Positions 53,501 through 63,486 of a stretch of 64,000 nucleotides of DNA are shown piece after piece. Below the pieces are notes generated by a model that saw only the letters and a program-made list of their open reading frames with translations, searched no databases and was not told where the DNA came from. A program made the translations under genes and the position numbers. The stretch's first letter is position 1. Each line of letters starts with the position of its first letter. Origin of the DNA: Cryptomeria japonica (taxonomy: Eukaryota; Streptophyta; Pinopsida; Cupressales; Cupressaceae); NCBI RefSeq assembly GCF_030272615.1, contig NC_081413.1, forward strand, positions 601,272,709 to 601,336,708, given 5' to 3'.

Positions 53501-54767
53501 GAATGCTATCATAGATTCGGCATGCTGTGAGAAGGCCTGAAATGGCAAACTACCTTCCTTGTCTTCACGAGAGGATGTGTGGGTCCACATGAGGCTTGGA
53601 TGGGCCGAAAGTTCGGATTAGGTTGCCAGGGTTACCAGTGTATGGGTCGGGACCTATGAAGACTTGCCATGGTATCCATACCAGGTCATGTGATGACACT
53701 TGTCCCTACGTTCGCTAGTGTGTTGTTGTTTTGTTCTGTTTTGAGTACCTTTGTGAGTCGTCCTTCGTCGCTGCCCTTGTGAGTATCGGTTTCATGTTAG
53801 ACCCCTGGGTGGTGATGGTTCAGTTTTATGGATTCTCTCATGGACTCTTATGTTATTAGCTTTGATTATGTTCAGCTGGATCCTGTTCCTTGTAAGGATC
53901 GTTTATGTATTTATTGACCGGTGTGGTCTCTTGTATATTGCTTATGTATCGCCTTGATGGCTGGATTGTATAGTGTAACCTCTTGTACTCTTAACCTTAT
54001 TATTTATCCGAGGGGGTCTTGCAGTTGCGCAGACCCGGAGATGTAGCCCTTTAGGGGTGAACTCCGAGATCATTATGGTGTTATGTGGTGTATTCTCCTA
54101 TGTCTCTTTATTCAGCTTTTCAGGTATGTTTATTTTATGTAAAATGGTTAAGTGGATAATTGGAATTAACTTTATATGCTTATATTCAGTTCTATCTTGA
54201 ATGCCATGTTAATCGAATGCATAATTGGTTGAGATGCGACTTATCGTAATGCATGTGTGAAATCGTCCCTTTAATGCAATAAGTTGGAATATGGAATAAT
54301 GCATCTTAGAGTAATGAATTATACTTAGTTATTGTTAAGGAATTTAAATATGCTTGGTGAGATCTCTTATGTTTTCGATGAAAATCCTAGTGTGTTAGCA
54401 CGTTAAATGTATGGTTTGTAATTCTAAATGAAAAGATTGAATGAAGTTTATGAATGGATCTTAAATGATGAATCTTCGCTTGTGAATTACATTTCCCTCT
54501 TTTGAAAGGAATTATCCTGAGTATGAATTATTTCGTTGTTAAGATAATTAGCTTATTGGATTAATCATGTGAGTAAGTGAATTGTGATATTTAAGTAATC
54601 TCGTTGGGAAACTCTTTAGGAGTTAGTTGAAGTCTTCCGCTATGTAATCTGAATCTTTGGTATCTTGTTGCATCTTATGTGTTGTAACTTTAAAAAAAAA
54701 AATTATTGCACTCCATTCTTGTGTTATTTTGGCTTATCCCTTCGGGGTTTCCTGGCGGGGCATTACA
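50584..54767 (+). repeat. 3' LTR of LARD (4,184 bp)
   Basis: A near-identical copy of 42651-46850, ending CATTACA, followed by the target duplication TGATA and the rest of the Copia B RNase H. Confidence 0.92.
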
Positions 54768-54772
54768 TGATA

Positions 54773-55002
54773 AATCAAGTGCAATCAACATTCCAAAGAA
54801 TCAGATTATGCACTCAAGGACAAAGCACATTGCCATAAAATGCCATTTTCTCAGGGAGAAGGTTGTAGAGCAAGAAGTAAAGGTAGAATATGTTCCTACA
54901 AGTGAGAAAGTTGTTCATATCTTCACAAAACCTCTACCGGTAAACACATTTGAGTATCTAAGACTCAAGTTAGAAGTTGTCCCACCAGCTTTATGCACTT
55001 AA
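54773..55002 (+). pseudogene. pol: Copia B RNase H, C-terminal part
   Basis: The frame of 39840-42650 resumes after the LARD: KSSAINIPKNQIMHSRTKHI, then KCHFLREKVVEQEVKVEYVP and IFTKPLPVNTFEYLRLKLEV, ending at a stop at 55002. This is the normal end of a Copia polyprotein. Here, 230 bp of coding sequence sit 12 kb away from the rest. Confidence 0.9.
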
Positions 55003-55414
55003 ATGTGTATGGAGATCTGTGGTTCAGGGGGAGTTCATTGCCATAATTTTTTGACTCTTGGACCATATGCTGAACACAGGGGGAGATCAGGTGTTTGTGT
55101 GGTAGTACCGACTAGTTTGACACTTTGAAAAGTTGTCTATTCAATTTGTTTATCTACCAAAGTCACAATTGACTTGACGGGGAGAGTAACTTCATAGGGG
55201 GAGAACTTGATCATCAATCCTCACTTGTGATTTTTATAGTTGTCTATTCAATTTGTCTATCTACTAAAGTTGCAATTGGCCTACCGGGAGAAAGGATAAA
55301 GTGATCCAACCTACCAAAAATTCATGTTTGAGCCCTTTGTCATTGTTGTCAAAGGGGGAGAAAGAGCTCAGATTATGAATAATATGTGTTGACATCAATG
55401 CCAAAGGGGGAGAT
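55003..55414 (+). promoter_or_regulatory. Copia B 3' region with repeated polypurine tracts
   Basis: Six tracts of the type GGGGAG occur (near 55027, 55080, 55179, 55197, 55355 and 55406). The last, AAAGGGGGAGAT, abuts the LTR. A Sirevirus-like feature, as in element C and A. Confidence 0.75.
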
Positions 55415-56678
55415 TATTGGCATTGTGTTGTCATTAATGTCAACCGGTATAGCATGTCACCAGTCTGGGATGTCAACCGGTATTCAAGTTGGAGATTGTT
55501 GTAGGAAAGTTAGAGATTGTTGGCATTGTGTTGTCATTGATGTCAACCAATATACAAGTTTTGATGTTACCGACATGAAAGAAGGAATATTGGAGATCAT
55601 TGACATGTTGATGCCAACTGATAAGTATGTCAACTTGTAAGCAAGCAAAGAGACAAGTTGAATGATTCCCACCAGATGGAGATGTAGCATAATTTTTGAT
55701 GCCAAGGTTGAAGACTGCGTATGGTAAATCATGAATACCTCTAACTGTGGTTCATGGTTTGGCAAGTGCAGTATGGGAAAGCATGTCCTAACCGACAAAA
55801 CAAAGAAGTGCATGATATTAATGTTAACCTGTAGTATGTTTGGTTAGTGACCAAGTTTAAATCGACATAATCAAGTGAGTTGGATGTCGACAAAGATAAC
55901 ACGTGGACTCTAGGTGGCGAACATGCAATGGTAGGTGGATTGTGTATCAGTGAGGTAGTTGTTGATTAGGTCGATATTAAATGTCGACTGCAAAAATCAT
56001 GGATCGATTGAAGGAGATTTCAGCTCAAATCAAATTGAAAGGAAATAGTTAGATCATTTATTGTGGTCAACAAAATCAAAGCCGATGAACAAGATCCAGT
56101 TTGCTAAATATAGTAAACATGTGTTGGAAGGATCAAGAATAGGGGTGATGATTGATTTATTGCATGTTGTCAATCTCAGAAATGAGATCTGGTTTGATTT
56201 GATATGGATTGTGGTCAATGAAGAAAACCCTAGGAGTGTAAAGTTTGAATTTTCATTTTAGCGGGAAAGCAGGAGTATAAATGTGCAGATCCAAGATCTA
56301 AGATGATGATGAAAGTGTGATTATGCTAGACAAGAGTTCATCAGTGTGAACACATAGAGATAAATACTGAAGCGACTGAGTGTTGGAAGAAGAAGAACCG
56401 ACAAGGAAAGTGTAACCGACAAGGGTTAAGGTAACTAATAAACTATTACGAAGCATAACAGTTTATTAAACCGACAGAGACTGAACCAGTAAGGTAGCAA
56501 CAAAGAGTGAAAGAGAGTAGAGTGAGTATCAGAGGATGTATGACAAGGAAAAATATAAGTAGAAGAGAATGGAGACAAAGAGAACTGTGATCTGGTAAAG
56601 AAGAAGCAGTGTGACTGAAAACAACTCAACTGGCAAAGAGAATTGTTTGCAGCGGTTACAAAACACATTTGTAACAAG
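55415..56678 (+). repeat. 3' LTR of Copia B, cut by element A
   Basis: The LTR starts TATTGGCATTGTGTTGTC (TG mutated to TA). A near-repeat of the start, TGTTGGCATTGTGTTGTC, lies about 104 bp downstream, so the LTR head is duplicated. TATA-like GTATAAATGTGC lies near 56276. At 56484-56678 it matches the 5' LTR fragment. The sequence breaks at ACAAG (56674-56678) where element A begins; the 5' LTR continues ACAAGGTGCTTG without a break. Confidence 0.8.
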
Positions 56679-57848
56679 TGTTACTACTTACTAAGTTGCC
56701 ATTCATTTTTTGTCCAAAGTCATTCTATATACTCTAGTCAGTTACTACTACCGAAATATTCAATCGGTAAGCACAGAGCAGTCGGTTATAGAAGAAAATA
56801 GTCACAGAGCCTAGTATACACCGAGCTGTCTACCGAGTAATACTCTATGTCTACCGAGCAGAAAAAATGATATATCAAGTTAACACACACCAAGTGAAAC
56901 GTGTTACCAAATTCATTGAACCTAGACACACATGGGAAACATGTTACAAGATCGAGGAACAAAGAACTATTATCACATTGGAAATTACACTTAAAGATTT
57001 TGTATGATCTTGAGGTCATCTATCCAATGAAATATTTTGTATGGTTATTCATTCGATAAATCATGTTTGTAAGATCGAAGCAATGAACAAATCACTGACA
57101 TAAGAGATCTATTTATACAACATGAATTAAGGATCAAAGATAGAGGGATATATGAAGCAAGACATGTGTGATAGATAAGGATGCACTGAGTATTGTGACT
57201 GTTAGAGACACATAGGTCATCGAGAAGGATTTCAGAGAACAGTCAAGGAATAGAGTAAACATAAGGGTTTACCGAGTTACTTTATGGATTACTGAGGTAT
57301 GCTATAAGCAAGGTAATCTCATTTTGAGCACATAGAATCTGCTATAACATTTCAGATGTGAAGTTGCAGATATTTGTAAAGATTTTATTGTAATATTTTG
57401 AGTTGTAAGAGAAACCTTTAACAGGGTAAAAGACTCCAACAAAGTCTATAAATTGTAAAGCCTTTAACCAGGTGCAGCATTTAGAATAAGTGTTGTAAAA
57501 TCCTTTAGCAAGGTAGATCTAACGATCTTGATACTCCTAACAGGGTAAGCTATCAGAAATAGCTAAACATGTACCTCTAACCGAGCAACCTTTATTATTG
57601 CAGTAGTGAAGTTGCAGGTGCCATCCCCACTGTAGTTTTTCTCTCTAACCAAGAGTTTCTGCGTAACCAAAATATATGTGCTATGGAGTGAATCATGTAT
57701 GATTGTTATTTATTTGTTTTAGCTTTATGTTATGTTACAACATTTTTTGGTTTATGCATAACTAAAAAGTTATTGTTGGAGAAAGGATTTGAAGTACTGA
57801 TTCACCCCTCCCCTCTTAGTACATTAGCTTTCCATATTGGGCCTAACA
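56679..57848 (+). repeat. 5' LTR of element A
   Basis: A 1,170-bp LTR starts TGTTACTACTTACTAAG and ends TATTGGGCCTAACA. It holds a TATTTATACAAC promoter-like site (about 57108) and GATTCACCCCTCCCCTCTTAG near the 3' end, as in other Copia LTRs here. Confidence 0.9.
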
Positions 57849-57850
57849 AT

Positions 57851-57862
57851 TGGTATCAGAGC
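57851..57862 (+). promoter_or_regulatory. A primer-binding site (tRNA-iMet type)
   Basis: TGGTATCAGAGC two bases after the LTR end. Confidence 0.9.
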
Positions 57863-57910
57863 TTCAATCTTGGAAAAGGGTTTAACAGCCTAAAGAGAAA
57901 GATCTTATCA

Positions 57911-59218
57911 ATGGAAGGCTATAGACAATCTCAGAGAATTGTGAATCTTCAAAATGAATTGAATCATGCTAATCAAGTGATTGCTGATATGCAAAAACAA
58001 ATGCAAAAATATCTGAAAGTTAGAAGAAGATTATCTGATGATTTGTAGGACTCTCAAGAGTTAGTGGAACAAATTGAGACATCATCTAAGAACAGTATAT
58101 CTAAAGAGATTGAAGAAATGATTGGAGAACTGAAAGAAAAGAACAAAGCACTGATTGATCAGTGAAAAGCAATAAAAAGAGAACATGAACATTTTAGCAC
58201 ACAGATGACTAAAAATCTTGATGCATTGAGGACAGTCGAGGATAAAGTAAGAGATCTAGAAAGAGAAAAACAATAGCTTGAAGCATTAGTATCTGAAAAG
58301 AATGATGAAATCACAAGGTTGACTAGGATTCAACAAAATTTGTCAGATCAATTGGGTTATGCACATCATGAAGCAAATCTGAAAGATGATGAGAATCAAG
58401 CATTAAAACTTGGACTATCAAGGTTGACCGATGAACTTGAAACAGAGAAGAAATCCAAAGAAACATTGAAGAAGAGTTATGAAGCATCAAAGATGTTGGA
58501 TGAGTAACGTAATATAAAAAGACCCAACAAAGTTGCAGGACTTGGTTACAAAGGAAAAGACTCTATCAAGAAGGGAATCCACACTACTGAGAGAGGAGAA
58601 TCATCAAAGCAAGCTGGAAACAAGAAGAACATCAAAGGAAAGAAAATTATATGCAACTACTATGGAAAACAAAGACATACTGCCAACATGTGCCAAATCA
58701 GAAAAGGTAAGCAACCGAATGTCACAAGGTCTAATGGTTATTGTTACAATTGCAATAAATATGGTCACACATCTAACCAATGTAGGACAAAGTCTGCTAG
58801 CAATTATCAGAAGGCAAAATTCAAAGGGTTTTGTAAAAACTACAATAGATATGGACATAGTATCGAGAAGTGTTGGTTTAAGAAAAAGAACTATATGTGG
58901 CCTGCACATCGAGCAAATACTGGAAGCTACCAAACTCACATAGATCCTAACCGACAATATGCTACAGCACCATGGGATTACAATACAAGGATATGGTGTG
59001 AATGTTGTGGAAGATATGGACATATAAGTGCCAACTGCTTTATAAGGTTTGGAATGAACAACCGAAGATCATGGAGAAATCCTAGTATGGCATGTTTACA
59101 TTGTCACAAAGTTGGACACTTGGCTAGAGATTGCAGAGATCAACCTATAGGAGACACTGAGGAAATAAAAAGGCAAATTACAGATGATTTGGAAAAAGAA
59201 GGAAATTGTGTCAAATGA
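57911..59218 (+). pseudogene. zinc-knuckle gag-like ORF1 of element A
   Basis: One frame of 435 codons from ATG 57911 with four stops and no frameshift. Residues 1-200 form a long coiled coil (LQNELNHANQVIADMQKQMQ and later heptads), without the UBN2 domain of Copia gag. A segment with KSYEASKMLDE and, after a stop, VAGLGYKGKDS matches the LDKMLSNEK...IGFEEG part of the Copia B gag, so ORF1 derives from the C-terminal half of gag. Five CCHC-type knuckles follow at residues about 248, 278, 308, 363 and 395 (for example CYNCNKYGHTSNQC and CLHCHKVGHLARDC). Knuckles 1 and 3 have lost the second Cys to Tyr. It likely bound RNA. This copy is broken. Confidence 0.8.
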
Positions 59219-59709
59219 AGAAAGCACCTTATCTACCGAGTTAGGTGCACCTATTCCAAATTAATCAGTAAAGGTATGAAGGGACTGCATTCTCTCAAGG
59301 TTAAATCTTAACAATTCCTATTTTGTCATGTACTTAATTAAAAATCTGCATAACTAAAGATGCATTAGGAAATTTGAAATTTTATCAAGTCTTTTGGAAG
59401 CCTATCTAGTCGGTAAATACAAGAAGTCTGGCTACTCGGTTAAAGCATAGAAAGGAAGTGGTACCGAGTGCATTTAATGTTTTCTGACCTAACTGCACGA
59501 AGCCCGATAAGGTATATTGTGTACTTAAAGTTTTTGCATGGTCATTTTACGCTTACCAAGTTTCAAGAAAGCAGAGCAAAGTGATTCAAAGGTGATTAAA
59601 CCTCCTCCGAAGTGAAATTCAAGGTATTTACATCAATCACAATGCATTATTAAGCAAGTTTACCGATCATATCAGTTGTGAATATCTGTTAAGTGGAAAG
59701 CGTCTCTCT
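59219..59709 (+). other. spacer between the two ORFs of element A
   Basis: Noncoding, no pol trace. It contains repeated Ser/Gly-type phrases such as ACCGAGT and GGTAAATAC that also occur in the LTR family, and it ends in a TATA-like site. Confidence 0.6.
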
Positions 59710-59717
59710 TATAAAAG
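59710..59717 (+). promoter_or_regulatory. TATA-like site before ORF2 of element A
   Basis: TATAAAAG lies 48 bases before the ORF2 ATG (59765), with the telo-box-like AAACCCTAA (59723-59731) between them. Spacing and composition look like a plant promoter with a short 5' UTR. No transcript data are available to support it. Confidence 0.5.
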
Positions 59718-59764
59718 TCTTCAAACCCTAAGAATCTTTTGTTAGTATTTAGCCAAAATCTACA

Positions 59765-62700
59765 ATGGCACCTAAGATCCAAAAGCCCGTTGTTGTTGAG
59801 AACATTGAAAATCCCTCACTGAAATACTCTCTAACTCCCAAAGTAGCATCTGAATCAGATCATAAAACTGCATTTTCACTCATTCCGAATAGGGTTTTAC
59901 TAGTTGAGGATGTCTGATTCTTCACTAAGTGTTGTGTTGAGGAACTAGGTCATGTTGAGATCAAGGACACATATGATGAATTGTGTACCAATGGGAAATT
60001 GGATAGCAAGTATGAAAACATTAAAATCAAGGGATTGACCGAAGCCCTAATCTATCCCCGTGTCTTCAAACCCCAATGGGTCAAGTTTGTTCTGAGCAAA
60101 GTTCATGATGACTTCATGTGGTTAGAGGAGAAACCATTCAAGATCACCAAGGAAATGATTCATTTGATCAACGGTTACCATATTTTTGATCATCCCCGAG
60201 CTCAAAAAATGATATCACAAAAGGAATTGATCACTTTAACCGGAGTTGAATCTGATTGTAGAAGACTAAAACTGAACAATGTCACAGATGTAGAGCTAAA
60301 GTTTGCAATTAGAGTCATAGGTTATTGTTTCCTTCAACCAGCAAGGGAAAACAATGTACCCTATGCAGTAGTCGATTTAGCATATAAAATTATGAAGAAA
60401 GGAATGAAAATTGATCTATGTGAAGTATTGTTGAAAAACTTGTTTGAGAATCTAAACACCATAAGGAAGCTGAAGAAGAACAACTCGACAAACATACTAA
60501 AGTTTGGATCACTTTTGGTATGCATGTTTTTCTATTTTGAGAAATTCTTTCCATCAGTCAGTAATGTAGTTTGGGAGTTACACCGACCAATCACCCATCA
60601 AATCAATGACCTCATCAAACGACTAGGTGATAACTTTAATGATATTATGGATGATTACTTTAGCAAGTTTCAAGAAAAGATGCATAACAGGTATAGAATT
60701 CCACCCAAGTTAGTAGAGAAATACAAGGATGACATATGCTTTGAAGTGGACATCGACTACTGCTATGTCAATGCTGTGGAACCAAGAACTTAATCTTTGC
60801 CACCTATGGGTTATGAGATTGATTTTGACATCACACAACAATAGATAGATGCTTTTCTTACATTACCAAGGCATGCTACTGAGCTGAGATACGGTACATA
60901 CGAAGAAGTTAAAGAGAAAGTTAAGATGAGCATTGTAGTACCAAAGGCTACAAGGAAAGCAACAAAAATGATCAAGTCATTAACGGAGAAATTTGGAGAA
61001 GGTTCTTCCTCCACTACTATCAAGGGCACTCTAGTCATCACCAAGGAGGAATCTGAAGCCCAAGAGGTAGCTATTCCATTGAGCACCGAGTTGCTGAAAG
61101 GGAAAATTTTGAAAAGGAAGAAACAGGATACATCAAAGGTATCACCGACTCCTTAAGTAAAGTGCCCAAACACAAGATCATCTCCAACGTCACCGAGTAA
61201 GAAACCAAAGAATGTTGCCGCACCAAAGGTAACAAAAACTTATAAGAAATCTACTTAGAGACTCATTTTGACTAAAGAGTCCAGTGACACCGATTCTAAA
61301 GATAAAAGTAAATTTTAGATTGTCAAGAGTAAAAAGGAAGATGTACATAGTGTTGATAATTTTTGTGCAAATCTAAAACAATATGGTGGATTTGGAGCAT
61401 TCAGATATGTTAAATATGACTCAAGATCTGATGCAGAAAAGAGACAAATTGAAGAAGTTGTCATTTGCACACTTTTGAAATTCTGATTGGTCCCATTGGA
61501 AGTAACCAATTCTCTTCCAAAAGAATTGTATTTGCATATTGATAATAGGTGGAAATATGCCATGGACTCAGAAAAGTAGATGAGAGAAAGAAGTCTGGTA
61601 CATCTCTTTCCAAACATGTCGGTAGATGAGATCAATGAACATCTAAAAAACTACCACACAAACTTCCTAGTCAAGCAAAGAGCCTTGAAATTGATGAATA
61701 GCCTTTATCTGGATGTAGAGAACGAGACCAAAGAAAAGTGGCAGGAAATATTTCGAATCAAGAATGCTGGTGAGCAAGTTGAAGTTGAAATAGTTGATGT
61801 CACCGAGCAAGATCCTGATATCACTGAGCAAGACCCTACTGACACTATACAAATTGATGAGGATATCATGGACACCGAGGCACAAGAACATGAAATGATA
61901 GAAAGGAATGCATATGCCAAACTAGTATCTAGTGAGTCAGTTTTGGAACAAGTTCAGCCCTATCCTCTGGTCACTCAGCCTATTTCAACCGAGGCCCCTT
62001 AGGATACTGAACAAGGAATAGAGGGTCACAAGTCTACAGAAGGAGAAGCTACTTCTCAGGCCACCAAGGATCAGACTTCTCAAGCTCCTTCTAGCATTGA
62101 AAATGTTACAACTGAGACCCCGAGCAAGGATTAACCGAAGGCTACATCAGAGGTTCAAGAAATTGACAAAAGTGTTGCCTCTATTGAGTAACCTACCGAG
62201 AGTCAACAAGCCTCACAAGCCATTATGTTAGTTCAACTGGTGAAAGCTAAAGAAAAGAAAATGAAAAAGAATAGTTTCAAATTAGATTTGTCAAAACCAA
62301 TAGTGTTGCCAAATGTAGACATATCCAAATTAAAAGGGAAAGCACTCATTGAATTCGGTGAACTATGCAAAGCCAAAGAAAAACAGGAAAAACAAATGGC
62401 TATTCAAAGGAAAAACAAAGCACTTCAGAAGGTGAGAGCACTATTAACAATATGCTACCTGAAGCTATAGTGACAAAAGATGCAACCATCCATATTCAAC
62501 TGGATGAACTCCTAACTAAAATAGAGACATCTGGAGTAGACGCATCTAAATATTTGAGAAAATTGAAGGACAAAGAGCTCACTGCTAAAATGATTGAAGA
62601 GGTACAGAAAGCCATTGCTATTGGCAAAGTAAAACTTGTCAAATTTATTGCTGAGTTGTCCCCTCAACTCAAGCATATTCTTTATTTATTTCAAAAACTC

Positions 62701-63135
62701 TGTACATTCTCTTTATTCATTAAAGATATCAAAAATAAAATAGAAGTGATTGAGAAAGAGATCATTGATCTCTCAAATAAGTTGACCACTGAGCCAAACT
62801 CTATTCAGCATTTCTATACAAAGTTACAAAAGCTCATGGCTCAACAATTAGAACTTAGGAATGAAGAGCACCAAATAAGGATGGACATTATGACTCTTCA
62901 AACCTTATTCATTCTACACTTGTCCTCCATACAAGAGTAGCTCAACAAGGCTACCTCCCTATCCACTCAACCAAAGTGAAGCACCTTAGATGGACTAATT
63001 TCACTATTAGCTGACATTACAGCTCAGAATTCACTCATGGATAGTGTAAAGGATTCCCTCTCTGCCACTCTCACTGATGCAAGGACAAAGTATAAATCCA
63101 TTTTTGACTAGTTGCCTCCACCGAATGGTAACTAA
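59765..63135 (+). pseudogene. long unknown ORF2 of element A
   Basis: A frame of about 1,123 codons from ATG 59765 with about a dozen isolated stops and one frameshift near 62420. I do not recognise the family. The N-terminal 340 residues look globular (KFVLSKVHDDFMWLEEKPFK, GYCFLQPARENNVPYAVVDL, KNLFENLNTIRKLKKNNSTN). A Lys/Ser-rich linker follows, then a second domain (about 61330-61760), an acidic stretch with repeated TEQDPD-type units, a Thr/Gln/Ser-rich part and a long C-terminal coiled coil (62240-62940). No signal peptide or clear membrane span was seen, so it does not look like a classic envelope protein. The position after gag and before the polypurine tract equals that of extra ORFs in Sireviruses, but no pol lies between. 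A captured host gene is another option. Confidence 0.65.
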
Positions 63136-63486
63136 GTTTTGATGTTTGTCAAAAAGGGGGAGTATAGTATCAAAGTATATCAAATGGGGAGTGTAGTATA
63201 CAGGGGGAGTATACCGAGCAGAACAGAGTATCCAAATGCATAGTTAATTTTGAGCAGTGAACCTAACAGTGACAACCGAGTAGTTAATACAGAATATTGA
63301 TCACAACGCATGCATAATCAGAGTTTTGTACAGTATATTGATAAGGGGAGTATATATGAATATACTATTTTATTGACAAATGTATATACTATTTGATTAG
63401 TCAAATTTTGTAAGTATATAGATTTTTGAGTTATGACTTTGAAAGAAGTTTTGTCAAACATCTCAACTAATGTCAAAAGGGGAGAT
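63136..63486 (+). promoter_or_regulatory. element A 3' region with polypurine tracts
   Basis: Tracts AAAAAGGGGGAG (63152), GGGGAG (63187), CAGGGGGAG (63200), AAGGGGAG (63343) and AAAAGGGGAGA (63475) occur. The last abuts the LTR. Confidence 0.8.

Larger units (their letters stand above)
42651..54767 (+). mobile_element. LARD (large retrotransposon derivative) in Copia B
   Basis: A 12,117-bp non-autonomous LTR element: 5' LTR 42651-46850, internal domain 46851-50583 and 3' LTR 50584-54767. The target duplication TGATA flanks it (42646-42650 and 54768-54772). A tRNA-iMet-type primer site follows the 5' LTR and a polypurine tract precedes the 3' LTR. No gag or pol motif is visible in any frame. 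LTRs over 4 kb with a noncoding internal part of 3-4 kb match the LARD class first described in barley. The LTRs are nearly identical, so the insertion is recent, and an active partner element must have supplied the proteins. Confidence 0.88.
37012..56678 (+). mobile_element. Ty1/Copia element B, split by a LARD
   Basis: B comprises a 3' fragment of the 5' LTR, primer site, gag, protease, integrase, RT, RNase H, polypurine-rich 3' region and 3' LTR. Copia C interrupts its 5' LTR, a 12.1-kb LARD sits in RNase H, and element A sits in its 3' LTR. The order is Copia and the features are Sirevirus-like. Confidence 0.8.

Noticed and set aside
59765-63135. ORF2 of element A as an envelope gene
   Set aside because: No signal peptide or clear transmembrane segment is seen; position alone is not enough, so it is left as unknown.
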